A DNA stretch of 64,000 nucleotides from an uncultured Latescibacterota bacterium (GCA_951812755.1 OX638329.1:6439107-6503106); one strand, 5' to 3'. Positions 1 through 8,736 are shown, numbered from the stretch's first letter. A program made the numbers and translations. Notes: a model not told the origin generated them from the letters alone.

Positions 1-1
1 A

Positions 2-256
2 CAGGAGTTCGCAGAAGAACATCATGGAGAGTGTGTATTGATATACAAGCAGAAAGAAAGGGGATTTTTTGCCTCACATGCTGATGCCTATTTTGAGGCT
101 CTTAAACGCAAGTATATAGAAGGTGAATTCCTCATAAGTGAGTGCATCCGCCCTGAAGAAGAAACACCTATTATATTCCATTCACGTCTAGTGCATCGTG
201 GCGTAAGTCATGCCCCATATAGAAGCGAACAGCAAAACCTTCTGGATTGCGGCTAA
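2..256 (+). CDS. C-terminal end of an uncharacterised small protein (starts before the window)
   Basis: The frame is open from base 2, so the start lies upstream. About 84 residues remain. The part up to about residue 64 (ending near PIIFHSRLV) resembles small proteins with a 'GEFVLIKxxxVxGFFxSxxEAxxxG' pattern that are often found next to retropepsin-like proteases. That link is from memory and tentative. The last 20 or so residues are encoded by the first unit of the tandem repeat that starts at 188, so the native C-terminus seems to have been replaced or extended when the repeat arose. Function unknown. Confidence 0.45.
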   Translation, partial: QEFAEEHHGECVLIYKQKERGFFASHADAYFEALKRKYIEGEFLISECIRPEEETPIIFHSRLVHRGVSHAPYRSEQQNLLDCG

Positions 257-590
257 AACCATGCCGCAATGACAACGCAAGTAAGATTGATATGGATAGC
301 CTCTTTTGCCGTGATGCACTAGTGCATCGTGGCGTAAGTCATGCGACATATAGAAGTGAACATCAAAACCTTCTGGATTGCGGCTAAAACCATGCCGCAA
401 TGACAACCGCAAGTCAAATTGATATGACCAGTTTCTTTTGCCGTGATGCACTAGTGCATCGTGGCGTAAGTCATGCCCCATATAGAAGCGAACAGCAAAA
501 CCTTCTGGATTGCGGCTAAAACCATGCCGCAATGACAATCGCAAGTAAGATTGATATGTGTAGCCTCTTTTGCCGCGATGAACTAGCGTA
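188..590. repeat. Three tandem units of about 131 bp, each with a REP-like hairpin
   Basis: Units begin at 188, 319 and 451 with CTAGTGCATCGTGGCGTAAG, and a broken fourth start is at 583. Each unit holds a short inverted repeat, TTGCGGC...GCCGCAA, inside a sequence also found singly near 33754 and 42917. The units are near identical, so the expansion is recent. From 590 to 802 I see no gene, only the upstream region of the next CDS with a GAGG ribosome-binding site just before 803. Confidence 0.9.
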
Positions 591-802
591 ACCAGGGGTG
601 GCTATTTTGTCACAAACTGATCCCCATAACAGGCGTTGATGTGCTCATAGAGATGGATATTATTGGGTGTGGTGATTTCGCGGTAACAAACTATGAGGGC
701 AAGACCTGTGTGAGTTTTCGGGTTCCTTCCAGGCAGAAAATTGATTTTGGCAGATGGACTTGACCCGTTTTATTTTTTCACTCTTAAACTATCGAGGTAA
801 AT

Positions 803-1696
803 ATGGCAAATTCAGATTACAAAATTGGCGTGGTTGGCGTTGGTCGAATGGGTGCGAATATTGCGCGTCATCTCAATGATGAGGGGTTTTCGGTCGAGGC
901 GGTGTACGATATTCGCACAGAGGTCGCATCGGATCTTGCCAGCGAGTTGGGTTGTGAGGCACATACGGAACTCGCGGGTGTGACGGCTGCTGCTGATTAT
1001 ATCATTACAGTTGTGACAGACGACGCTGCGATGGGGGCTATTTATGCCGAATCTGGCGATAGTCTGCTGCAAGGTGCTCAGGGCAAGGTTTTTATCAATT
1101 GCGCGACGATTACGCCACAGATTCACGTGGATGTCGAGGGTCTTGCAGAGCAGGCGGGTGCAAGCAGTCTGGAAGGGTGCATGGCCAGCAGTATTACACA
1201 GGCGCGTGAAGGTACGCTCTATTTGATGTGCGGTGGTAAGCGCGCTGTTTTTGACCAGGCGAACCCGATTCTCGAATCTATGAGTACAAATTTGATCTAT
1301 ATCGGTACGGCAGGACAGGCCGCGCAGGTCAAGGCGCTCGTCAATATGGTTATGAATATCAATACCGCTGGTCTGGCAGAGGGCCTGGGGTTGGGTGCTG
1401 CGCTCGGCCTGGATTTGAATATGGTCATGGAGGTGTTTTCACAAACGGGGGCAAATTCTCGCGTGCTGGAGACCGATGGCGAAGATATGCTCATCCGCGA
1501 TCACGAATGTTATTTTTCCGCCGATCATGCGGCGAAAGATTCGGGGATTGCGCTTTCGCTCGCTCAGGACGCGGGTCTCAATCTTCCATTGGCAGAGGCG
1601 ACAAAAGCCCAATTTGAACTTTTGAAAGAGAAGGGCAAGGGCGATCTGGACAAATCGGGTGTTGCCGAGTTGACTTTCCCGGGGCGTGATGATTAA
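803..1696 (+). CDS. NAD(P)-dependent oxidoreductase, 3-hydroxyisobutyrate / 6-phosphogluconate dehydrogenase-like
   Basis: This 297-residue protein has the size of the beta-hydroxyacid dehydrogenase family. The N-terminal Rossmann motif GVVGVGRMG is at residues 9-17. The substrate-loop region (about 125-145, GCMASSITQAREGTL) matches the family position but departs from the usual PVSGG sequence, so the substrate cannot be assigned. The catalytic lysine is K177 (QVKALVNM), followed by the all-helical C-terminal domain. It should oxidise a short 3-hydroxy acid or reduce a semialdehyde in the cytoplasm. Only 3 bp separate it from the M20 peptidase at 1700, so the two are almost certainly co-transcribed and may act in one degradative route. 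The start has a GAGG motif seven bases upstream. Confidence 0.85.
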   Translation: MANSDYKIGVVGVGRMGANIARHLNDEGFSVEAVYDIRTEVASDLASELGCEAHTELAGVTAAADYIITVVTDDAAMGAIYAESGDSLLQGAQGKVFINCATITPQIHVDVEGLAEQAGASSLEGCMASSITQAREGTLYLMCGGKRAVFDQANPILESMSTNLIYIGTAGQAAQVKALVNMVMNINTAGLAEGLGLGAALGLDLNMVMEVFSQTGANSRVLETDGEDMLIRDHECYFSADHAAKDSGIALSLAQDAGLNLPLAEATKAQFELLKEKGKGDLDKSGVAELTFPGRDD

Positions 1697-1699
1697 ACC

Positions 1700-2884
1700 A
1701 TGCAGACACAAGATCTCATAGCGGCTATTGACCGGGAGTGGGTGGCGGAACGGACGCTGGAGTTGGTCGATATATACAGTGTTACTATGGACGAAGCCGA
1801 GGTATGCCGCGCGTATTGCGACATGATGCGCGGGATTGGTCTGGATGTGGATGTGCGGGAAGTCACGCCGGGGCGGAATAATCTCTACGCGCGTATCGCA
1901 GGGCAGGGAGATGGTCCCGCGCTTATGCTCAATGGCCATCTCGATACGATTCCCGTGGGGGACTGTCCGCCCGCTCGTCGCGAGGGCAATCGCGTGTACG
2001 GTCGAGGGTCAACCGATATGAAGGGGGGGATGGCCGCGGCGTTGGGCACGGTCAAGGCACTCATAGAGAGCGGCGTGGAATTGCAGGGTGATCTGTGGCT
2101 GACGGCAGTTGTGGGGCACGAGGAGGTCGAGGCGCAAAAGGACGGGCCCTGGGCGCTGATTGCCGATCGCAATAGTGGCCGGATTGGCGGAGATCGGATT
2201 TTGATTGTCGAGGGCCGCGACGCGCTGTGGGTGATGAGTATGGGGTCGATGGTTTTTACTATCACGCTCGAATCGGACGCTGGCGGCAAGCACACGCAGT
2301 ACGTGCCTTTTGCAGAGAATCCGATCCGTTTTGTGGGCGCACTTATCGAGCGGATCCACCAGTATCAACTCGAACTCGACGCTGGACCGGCACACGCTCT
2401 TGCCGGCGCAGAGCGGATTGATCTGGGTATTGTCACCGGGGGCGACTATTTTAATCGCACGCCTCTGTGTTGTACGCTGACCGGGACCCGGCGCTGGCTG
2501 CCAGGGCGCACCGCGCCACAGGTTTTGGCGGAGTTGGAAGATCTGGCGCGGCCATTTGCCGAGGCCGGAAAGTTGCGTCTGCAGGTTGAGATGGAGCACG
2601 AGCGCGAGCCTTTTGATACCCGTGCCGAGGATGCGGCCGTGCAAGCGGTTGCCCGGGCGCACACACAGGTGACGGGCCAGGATGCGGAACTGGTGGGGAT
2701 GCGGATTGTGGGGGATGCCAATTTATACGTGCATGGGACAGGGGTGCCGACTTTTTATTACGGTCCTTCCAATGAGACGGCACACGCAGATGTAGAGTGG
2801 GTAGAGGTGGATCGGTTGGAGCGGGCAGCGCAGGTGTACGCGTTGGCTGCGGCTGACTATTGTGGTCTTGTGGGGGAGGAATGA
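1700..2884 (+). CDS. M20 family zinc peptidase / deacylase (ArgE-DapE-CPG2 type)
   Basis: A 394-residue M20 metallohydrolase. Metal ligands visible: H80 and D82 in NGHLDTIP, D106 in GRGSTDMKGG, and the catalytic or bridging pair E141-E142 in GHEEVE. A final His lies in NETAHADVE near the C-terminus. The central dimerisation (lid) domain is present at about 195-310. Such enzymes hydrolyse N-acyl amino acids, small peptides or carbamoyl groups with two zinc ions. The exact substrate cannot be read from sequence. Second gene of a two-gene unit with the dehydrogenase at 803. A strong hairpin terminator follows at 2913-2945. Confidence 0.88.
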   Translation: MQTQDLIAAIDREWVAERTLELVDIYSVTMDEAEVCRAYCDMMRGIGLDVDVREVTPGRNNLYARIAGQGDGPALMLNGHLDTIPVGDCPPARREGNRVYGRGSTDMKGGMAAALGTVKALIESGVELQGDLWLTAVVGHEEVEAQKDGPWALIADRNSGRIGGDRILIVEGRDALWVMSMGSMVFTITLESDAGGKHTQYVPFAENPIRFVGALIERIHQYQLELDAGPAHALAGAERIDLGIVTGGDYFNRTPLCCTLTGTRRWLPGRTAPQVLAELEDLARPFAEAGKLRLQVEMEHEREPFDTRAEDAAVQAVARAHTQVTGQDAELVGMRIVGDANLYVHGTGVPTFYYGPSNETAHADVEWVEVDRLERAAQVYALAAADYCGLVGEE

Positions 2885-2912
2885 TAGGGGTTTAACGTTC
2901 CGTACAAAAGAC

Positions 2913-2945
2913 AAAAGGGCTGTGCAATGAGTGTACAGCCCTTTT
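2913..2945. terminator. Bidirectional rho-independent terminator
   Basis: An 11-bp perfect stem, AAAAGGGCTGT / ACAGCCCTTTT, with an 11-base loop. The A and T tracts let it work on both strands. It lies between the convergent M20 peptidase (+) and response-regulator gene (-). Confidence 0.85.
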
Positions 2946-2949
2946 GCTG

Positions 2950-3819
2950 TCACCTGTTGGTATCTTTTGGAAGGTCGAGATATTTGACAAAGGCCACTTC
3001 GTTGCGGGCTTCGTTGTAGATCAATTCGTCTGCGCTGGTTTTGACCATTAGCAGGCCAAATCCGCCTGGGCGGAGTCCCCGGTTTTCTCTGACGCTCATG
3101 TGGGCGATGGGATCGTCGGGGTTGTTGAGGGCTGCATGTTCGAGTTCATCCATGTCAAAACCCGATCCGGGATCTTCTATGCGGAACATGAGCATGCGCT
3201 CAAAGCGGAGAAACGCGATTCGAACCTTTTTGCTCGGGTCGAGTTGCCCGCCCCATTCAATGGCATTGGCGAGGAGTTCGTAGAATGACATCGCGATGGT
3301 CTCGCGGAGGTCTTCGGGCAAGTCGGCTTCTAATTGCATTACGAAATTGCGCATTCGTCCCGCTGATTTTTGATCGCAGGGCACCAGAAGTTCAACCCAG
3401 TTAGGGGTCGCCGATGTCACTTCGATAATTGTTTCCTGGCGACTTGCGCCGAGGCCGTCCTGGACGAGGCGTGTCAGTTCCTGTGGATCTATGGGTTTTG
3501 GGATATAGTGATATGCCTGTTCGCGGATTGCTTTGAGGAGGGTGGCTGAGGTGTCATCGGAGGTCATGACAATGACTGGCGGCGGTGAGGGCAGGGTTTT
3601 TATTTTCGACAATAATTCCAAACCGTTGAGTCCGGGCATCCATATATCTGTAAGCAGTAAGTCGAATGAGGTTGTGGCGATTCGGTCATAAGCCTTTGCC
3701 CCATCGGTAACCGTTTCGATTGTGTACCCGACGTCTTCGAGTATGGCTTCTACCAGCACTCTGGTTGGGCCGTCGTCTTCGGCGATCAGTATTTTGGGCA
3801 TGTTTGGTGCTCGGTTCAA
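2950..3819 (-). CDS. Response regulator with C-terminal RsbW/SpoIIAB-like ATPase (HATPase_c_2) domain
   Basis: Residues 8-120 form a REC domain with acidic pocket E14-D15-D16, phosphoacceptor D58 (LLTDIWMPG), MTSD at 85-88 and K108 (PKP). Residues about 145-280 form a GHKL ATPase of the serine-kinase/anti-sigma type: N185 in ELLANAIEWGG, the DPGSGFD box at 216-222 and a glycine-rich lid (GLRPGGFGLLM). Phosphorylation of REC would switch a kinase or anti-sigma output in the cytoplasm. The start overlaps the stop of the upstream Hpt gene (ATGA, 3816-3819). An inner start at MPKIL (residue 7) is also possible. A likely partner is the STAS protein at 8091; that pairing is inference. Confidence 0.85.
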   Translation of the reverse strand: MNRAPNMPKILIAEDDGPTRVLVEAILEDVGYTIETVTDGAKAYDRIATTSFDLLLTDIWMPGLNGLELLSKIKTLPSPPPVIVMTSDDTSATLLKAIREQAYHYIPKPIDPQELTRLVQDGLGASRQETIIEVTSATPNWVELLVPCDQKSAGRMRNFVMQLEADLPEDLRETIAMSFYELLANAIEWGGQLDPSKKVRIAFLRFERMLMFRIEDPGSGFDMDELEHAALNNPDDPIAHMSVRENRGLRPGGFGLLMVKTSADELIYNEARNEVAFVKYLDLPKDTNR

Positions 3820-4511
3820 AAGGATAAGGTGAGTTCTTTGAGTGCATTTTGAACAGCAGACAACTCGTGTTCGAGCGTTTGGCAGGTTGCGGGAGCCTGG
3901 TTCAAGTTGTTCGATTTACCCATTTGCTCGAGTGCGAAAGCTGCCTCATAAGCTGCACTGGCGTCAAAATTGGCCACTGAACCTTTCAGCGCGTGGGCTG
4001 CCTGGCGCAGGTCTTCGGGCGATTGTTGGTCAATGGCACGATGCAATGCGGCGATCTGGTCGGGCAATTCTTCTGTAAAAATATCTACCATTTTTTTTAG
4101 AATTTGTTTTCTTCCGCTTACCCGTGTCATGATGCGATCGATGTCAATAGGAGGTGTTTGTAGAGAGGCAGATACATTCAGACTTTGCAGGACAGCAAAG
4201 ATCTGGTCTGCGCGGACAGGGCGGATGAGCGTTGCTGCGGCACCTGCGTTGAGACAGGGTTGATCGTATTTTTCGTGTGATACGAGACCAATAATGGGAA
4301 TGTCCGATTGCGTCCGCGCAATTTGCTGTTCAAAATTTTCACACTCATCAATGTCCATCATCGCGAAACGATAAGACAGGGCTTTTTCTGGCGGTTCGGG
4401 AACTGCCACGACCTGATAGCCCATTTGCTCGAGTAGCGCGCAGAGCAGGTGGCGGTGGATGGGGTTGCGGTCTATAATGAGTGCGTCACAAGAAGTTGGG
4501 AGATGATCCAT
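3816..4511 (-). CDS. REC-like domain plus histidine phosphotransfer (Hpt) protein
   Basis: 231 residues from the ATG at 4511, chosen because GGAG lies nine bases upstream; a longer frame to 4577 has no such signal. Residues 8-110 look like a receiver domain with D53 as candidate phosphoacceptor, but the conserved Lys of KP is Arg98 (RPV), so it is degenerate. Residues about 125-225 are an Hpt helix bundle with H173 in AAHALKGS. It would relay phosphate between a hybrid kinase and a REC. It is translationally coupled to the REC-ATPase gene at 2950 and lies upstream of, and divergent from, the hybrid kinase at 5183, whose own Hpt region lacks the His. Confidence 0.85.
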   Translation of the reverse strand: MDHLPTSCDALIIDRNPIHRHLLCALLEQMGYQVVAVPEPPEKALSYRFAMMDIDECENFEQQIARTQSDIPIIGLVSHEKYDQPCLNAGAAATLIRPVRADQIFAVLQSLNVSASLQTPPIDIDRIMTRVSGRKQILKKMVDIFTEELPDQIAALHRAIDQQSPEDLRQAAHALKGSVANFDASAAYEAAFALEQMGKSNNLNQAPATCQTLEHELSAVQNALKELTLSF

Positions 4512-4571
4512 CGAATCTGACTCCGGGAATGTATCCGCAGATGAACGCAGAAAAAAACGCGAGTGAGCGGT

Positions 4572-4600
4572 GTACAACTGGCCGCCTCTCAGGCCAGTTC
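4572..4600. repeat. Dispersed hairpin repeat (AACTGGCC family), copy 1
   Basis: Stem AACTGGCC / GGCCAGTT within GTACAACTGGCCGCCTCTC. An inverted, near-identical copy is at 32854-32882. Probably a REP-like intergenic palindrome. Confidence 0.75.
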
Positions 4601-4724
4601 ATTTGAGCGTTTTACGCAGATGAACACCACAACATAATAGGTACAACGAATTGGCAGTTTATGTCAACCACAATTATTTGAGCTTGTGGGTGGCTCGAAC
4701 TAATATGGAGAAGTAGATTTTTGA

Positions 4725-4750
4725 TTGACTTCTGTTTTTGTGTGTATAAT
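4725..4750 (+). promoter_or_regulatory. Possible sigma-70-type promoter for the small membrane protein
   Basis: TTGACT at 4725 and a perfect TATAAT at 4745, but only 14 bases apart, shorter than the usual 16-18. It lies 55 bases before the ATG at 4805 in the divergent spacer, so it is plausible but unproven. Confidence 0.35.
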
Positions 4751-4804
4751 CTTAATGGCGAAATGTCCTCGCAATCGTTATTCCGATAGCATCAGGAGGT
4801 ATTT

Positions 4805-5044
4805 ATGGATCTTAAAGATTTGGACCGTATCCACAAGGAACAGGCAGAAAGACAAAAGTTCAAAAGTATTCTTCAACGTTTTGAAGAAGGGAACAATGTG
4901 AGGAATGGGTTTATTGTCATTGCCATTGTGATTGTCCTGGTCATTGTGATTTACGGTTTTAAAGAAATGAATTTTCTCTTTGAATCTATTCCGGGCGGTG
5001 ATCCGGTAGAACAAGTAACACCCCGGGGAACAGAGGGTGAATGA
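4805..5044 (+). CDS. Small single-pass membrane protein of unknown function
   Basis: 79 residues, preceded by an ideal AGGAGG ribosome-binding site at 4795. Residues 1-33 are charged and helical, 34-51 form one strongly hydrophobic Ile/Val segment (FIVIAIVIVLVIVIYGF), and the tail is short and polar. No family recognised. It lies just before the hybrid histidine kinase at 5183 and could be a membrane anchor or regulator for it, but this rests on position only. Confidence 0.7.
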   Translation: MDLKDLDRIHKEQAERQKFKSILQRFEEGNNVRNGFIVIAIVIVLVIVIYGFKEMNFLFESIPGGDPVEQVTPRGTEGE

Positions 5045-5081
5045 ATTGAGAATTAAGAATTGAGAATTAAGAATTGAGGAA
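5044..5081. repeat. Short AT-rich direct repeat (GAATTAAGAATTGA units)
   Basis: Two and a half copies of a 16-base unit, followed by GAACGGTGT. A similar run with the same AAGGAACGGT neighbour occurs inverted near 46530-46565, so this is a dispersed intergenic element. The rest of 5045-5182 holds no gene. Confidence 0.6.
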
Positions 5082-5182
5082 CGGTGTATGAAGGCGAGTG
5101 AGCAGTTCAATCGAGCATGACTGCGTAGCAGTTCATTAAGGGTCGGGAGCGAGGCAAAAAGTAGTAAAGCTGAAAGCTTACC

Positions 5183-8077
5183 ATGGCAAAACGCGATACA
5201 CATACGGTTGATTCTACTGGTGGATTTCAACAGATTCGGGATGCGTTAGACGCATTGCAGCGGAGTGAAGAGCGTCTAACACACGCGCTCGAAGCCGGTG
5301 GAATTGGTCTGTTTGATTGGGATATCCAAAACGATAGTGCTGTGTGTACAGACCGGTACTTTGAACTTTTTGGCTTTCCCCCACGAGATACAATGGTCTC
5401 TGAGGCCGAGTGGTTGGCGTGTGTTTATCCAGATGATCGCGATCGCGCGCAGAAGGAGGTCAGACAAGCTCTTGAAGGACGCGCTCCTTATGACACTGAA
5501 TACCGAATTGTACATGCCAATGGCGAGGTAAGATGGGTCAGCAGCAAAGCCAAAGTTTTTTTTGACGCAGGTGAGGAAGTGCCGGTTCGCATGATTGGGG
5601 CGGTGGCCGATATTACCCGACAAAAGCGGGCAGAAGGTGCGCTTGGCGAGCAAGTGGCTTTTCAGAACGCGCTTTTACAGGTCAGTCGCGCTGTGCAACA
5701 GATGACGCGGCCAGAGCATCTCGAGGTGGTTGTTCGCGTGTGTAGAGAGCAGTTGCTGGCTCTTGATGTATCAGTTGTCGCGATTGCGGTGCATCGATTG
5801 CTCGATCCCAAAACGCGTACTTTTGAAACGTACGAAGTGATGCCTTCGGGGCAGATCAATTGCATGGTGCGCGAGGTGCCGAATGTATATCGGATGTGGC
5901 AACAGCAGAAAACAATTTACCGCGAGAATCTCGTAGAAAATATGGGGGGGTTGTCACAGGTGGGATTCAAGGCCATAGCTGCGCGATTCGGGGTTGAGGT
6001 GCGGTGTATTCTCGATATTCCCCATGTGCGGGGCACGCTGGCTTTGATGAGTGATGAGGTTTCTGCTTTTTCAGAGGCCGAAGTTCTGTTTTTGGAAAGT
6101 ATTGCAGAACTGGTTTCGATGGGTATTACCCGTTTAGACGATCTCGAGCGCCTTGAAGCGCAGAACAAAGAACTTGAAAATGCCCGTATAGCAGCCGAAG
6201 CAGCCAATCAAGCAAAGAGCCAATTTTTGGCCAATATGAGCCATGAGATCCGCACGCCAATGAACGGCATTATGGGGATGATTGAGTTGTTGGGCAATAC
6301 CGAATTGACTGAGCGGCAAAAGGAATACGCCGATCTCGCTTATAATTCGGCAGATACGTTGCTCGTGTTGCTCAACGATATTCTCGACCTGTCCAAGGTA
6401 GAGGCAGGCAAGCTCGAATTGGAAAGCATTCCGTTCGCGTTGAGAGATACGCTTGGCGATACGTTGCAGACGCTGGCTGTTCGGGCGAGTGAGAAGGGGC
6501 TTGAGTTGACCTATCGGATTGCGCCAGAGGTTCCCGACGAACTGATAGGCGATCCCATTCGCCTGAGACAAGTCGTGGTCAATCTGGCGGGCAATGCCAT
6601 CAAGTTTACAGACCATGGGGGTGTGGATATCGATGTTGACCTGATAGAGGTGCGCGAGGAGGACACAAGACTGCGGTTTGAGGTGCGCGATACAGGTATC
6701 GGTATTCCATTACAGGTACAAAGACAGATATTCAGCGCGTTTGATCAGGCCGACAGTTCAACGACGCGGCAATATGGCGGCACGGGGCTTGGTTTGACCA
6801 TTTCTGCCCAATTGGTCGGATTGATGGGCGGGAAACTCGATGTAAAAAGTGAGCCGAACAAGGGCAGTGTTTTCTTTTTTCAAGCCAGTTTTTTGCGTCG
6901 CACCAGCGGTGTGTTGTACAGAGATGTTTTGCCAGATACATTGCACGGCATGCCCGTATTGGTCGTTGATGATAATAATACCAATCGGGTGATTTTTGAA
7001 GAGATGTTGTCCTGTCATGGCTTGAAACCCTCTCTGGCTGAGAATGGTCAGATAGCATTGGAAGAGTTGTTGCGCGCACAACAGGCGGGCAGCCCATATC
7101 CACTGGTTCTGCTCGACGCGGAAATGCCCGTTATGAACGGTTACGCGCTCGCAAGGCAGATTGCCGCTGACGCAACGCTGAAATACACGCGCGTGGTGGT
7201 TTTGACTTCTGCCGGCCGCCCGGATATGGCTTCTACCAGGGAAATGCTGGCCGGGCACTTGTCCAAACCCATCAAGCAATCCGATCTTTTTAATTTGATC
7301 GCTGGCATATTTGAGGAATCTGCGCCAGATGCTTTGGGAACGGGCGATATTATAACCGATAAGGCGCGGAAATCTCTGCGCATTTTATTGGCCGAAGACG
7401 GTCTGGTCAACCAGCGCGTTGCCATTGATATGTTGCACCAGCGCGGTCACACAGTCGTTGTGGCAAATAATGGTGTGGAGGCTCTGGAAGCACTTGACAA
7501 AGACGACACCTTTGATCTGGTGTTGATGGATGTACAAATGCCCGAAATGGATGGGCTTGAAGCTACCAAAGAAATTCGCGAGCGGGAAAAGGTATCGGGG
7601 GGTCATATTCGAATTGTTGCGATGACAGCCGATGTGATGAAGGGCGACCGCGAGCTTTGCATAGCGGCTGGCATGGATGGGTTTGTCGCCAAACCGCTTC
7701 GGTCTCGCTTCCTTTACGATGCGGTAGAATCGACCGATCCCGCCGTGCAACAGACGCTCAATTGGGAGGCATCATTGCAACATGTTGGTGGGGATGAGGC
7801 GCTTCTCGTGCGGTTAGCCGAGATGTTTTTAGAAACGAGGGACGATTTGATTGGCCTTCTTGACGACACAGAAACGCTTCGCCAGGGAGCGCGTGGATTG
7901 AGAGAAAACGCCGAATTGTTTTACGCGAATGACGTAAGAGAAGTTGCCGCGACAATTGAAGAGTTGGCAAAGGATGAAAATTGGTCAGGTGCTGAGCGCT
8001 TTGTGGCAGATTTAAGCGCGCATGTGGAATGCCTTGCAGCCGCACTCGCGGTGCAAAGAGATCTGGTTCACAAATAG
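5183..8077 (+). CDS. Hybrid sensor histidine kinase: PAS-GAF-HisKA-HATPase-REC-REC with degenerate Hpt
   Basis: 964 residues, cytoplasmic (no clear membrane segments). Order: PAS/PAC about 30-155, GAF-like 165-320, coiled linker, HisKA with H354 in MSHEIRTPMNG, HATPase about 450-580 (NLAGNAIKF, DTGIGIP, GGTGLGL), REC1 with D645 (LLDAEMP), REC2 with D783 (LMDVQMP) and a final helical domain at about 865-960. The last part matches the Hpt fold in length and pattern, but the phospho-accepting His of the AHxLKG motif is R904 (ARGLREN). Phosphate probably passes to the separate Hpt protein at 3816-4511. The STAS gene at 8091 follows after 13 bp. Confidence 0.93.
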   Translation: MAKRDTHTVDSTGGFQQIRDALDALQRSEERLTHALEAGGIGLFDWDIQNDSAVCTDRYFELFGFPPRDTMVSEAEWLACVYPDDRDRAQKEVRQALEGRAPYDTEYRIVHANGEVRWVSSKAKVFFDAGEEVPVRMIGAVADITRQKRAEGALGEQVAFQNALLQVSRAVQQMTRPEHLEVVVRVCREQLLALDVSVVAIAVHRLLDPKTRTFETYEVMPSGQINCMVREVPNVYRMWQQQKTIYRENLVENMGGLSQVGFKAIAARFGVEVRCILDIPHVRGTLALMSDEVSAFSEAEVLFLESIAELVSMGITRLDDLERLEAQNKELENARIAAEAANQAKSQFLANMSHEIRTPMNGIMGMIELLGNTELTERQKEYADLAYNSADTLLVLLNDILDLSKVEAGKLELESIPFALRDTLGDTLQTLAVRASEKGLELTYRIAPEVPDELIGDPIRLRQVVVNLAGNAIKFTDHGGVDIDVDLIEVREEDTRLRFEVRDTGIGIPLQVQRQIFSAFDQADSSTTRQYGGTGLGLTISAQLVGLMGGKLDVKSEPNKGSVFFFQASFLRRTSGVLYRDVLPDTLHGMPVLVVDDNNTNRVIFEEMLSCHGLKPSLAENGQIALEELLRAQQAGSPYPLVLLDAEMPVMNGYALARQIAADATLKYTRVVVLTSAGRPDMASTREMLAGHLSKPIKQSDLFNLIAGIFEESAPDALGTGDIITDKARKSLRILLAEDGLVNQRVAIDMLHQRGHTVVVANNGVEALEALDKDDTFDLVLMDVQMPEMDGLEATKEIREREKVSGGHIRIVAMTADVMKGDRELCIAAGMDGFVAKPLRSRFLYDAVESTDPAVQQTLNWEASLQHVGGDEALLVRLAEMFLETRDDLIGLLDDTETLRQGARGLRENAELFYANDVREVAATIEELAKDENWSGAERFVADLSAHVECLAAALAVQRDLVHK

Positions 8078-8090
8078 GAAGGAAAACGAG

Positions 8091-8435
8091 ATGGCTTTTG
8101 AAGAAACAATGCGGGAGAATATTCGCGTTATAAAACTCGATGGTCAGGTGACGGACCGCGAGATGTCGGGGTTGGCCGATCATGTAACCGGATTGCTCGA
8201 CAAGAATGAAGGAATAAAAGTGGTTTTAGATTTGGGGCAGGTGCGGTGGTTAAATAGCATGGCATTTGGGGTTTTGACCGCGCTTTTGCAGCGTTTGCGC
8301 AAGGCCAATGGCGATTTGAAACTCGCCAATGCCCACGATCATGTGATCAGCGTTTTTGTGCAGACGCAGCTGATTAAAATTTTCGATCTGCACAATTCCG
8401 TAGATGAGGCTGTTGCGGCATTTCAGACAGCGTGA
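8091..8435 (+). CDS. STAS-domain anti-anti-sigma-like protein
   Basis: 114 residues from the ATG at 8091, with AGGAAGGAAAA just upstream; a longer frame from 8022 overlaps the kinase gene and is unlikely. The STAS fold is clear: strand IRVIKLDGQV, then VVLDLGQVRWLNSMAFGVL. The phosphoacceptor Ser of SpoIIAA (DSSG) aligns with S56, while the preceding Asp is Asn55 and the Gly is Ala. It should bind an RsbW-like ATPase and be switched by serine phosphorylation. The obvious ATPase partner is encoded at 2950-3819 on the other side of the kinase. Confidence 0.85.
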   Translation: MAFEETMRENIRVIKLDGQVTDREMSGLADHVTGLLDKNEGIKVVLDLGQVRWLNSMAFGVLTALLQRLRKANGDLKLANAHDHVISVFVQTQLIKIFDLHNSVDEAVAAFQTA

Positions 8436-8489
8436 ATCTTTTTCTTGCCTGAGAATGAAATTGTGGTATTTTTTTAGACAAATAGCAAA

Positions 8490-8566
8490 CGGGGCGTGGC
8501 TCAGCCCGGTAGAGCGCCTGCTTCGGGAGCAGGAGGCCGGAGGTTCAAATCCTCTCGCCCCGACCA
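8490..8566 (+). tRNA. tRNA-Pro (anticodon CGG)
   Basis: 77 bases including an encoded CCA. The acceptor stem CGGGGCG (8490-8496) pairs with CGCCCCG (8556-8562), followed by A and CCA. The anticodon arm CCTGC-TTCGGGA-GCAGG gives CGG at 8524-8526. The T arm has GGTTCAAATCC. C1-G72 is typical of bacterial tRNA-Pro. Confidence 0.95.
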
Positions 8567-8573
8567 TAAAATA

Positions 8574-8609
8574 AAAAGCCCGTCAATCGGTGGTGATTGA
8601 CGGGCTTTT
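8574..8609 (+). terminator. Rho-independent terminator after tRNA-Pro
   Basis: A perfect 15-bp stem, AAAAGCCCGTCAATC / GATTGACGGGCTTTT, with loop GGTGGT, eight bases after the tRNA 3' end. Confidence 0.9.
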
Positions 8610-8711
8610 GTTTGTACTCGAGGTGAGTAGAGGGGTATAACTACGATAGTAGTTTGTCAGCGTCATGCGTACGAATCAGAACACGTAAAAAATCTTCTCG
8701 AATGTGACTTC

Positions 8712-8736
8712 GGACGGTCTGTGTAAGAGACCGTCC
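8712..8736. other. Hairpin in the tRNA-to-island spacer
   Basis: Stem GGACGGTCT / AGACCGTCC with a 7-base loop. No gene is visible in 8610-8808. This is where composition shifts to the AT-rich island. Confidence 0.5.

Noticed and set aside
188-590. CRISPR array
   Set aside because: Units are about 131 bp and near identical throughout, with no short repeat plus variable spacer pattern and no cas genes.
8539-8566. tRNA-Pro 3' end as attachment site with a duplicate at the far end of the island
   Set aside because: No copy of the T-arm or acceptor sequence was found near 20.2-20.4 kb or elsewhere in the window.
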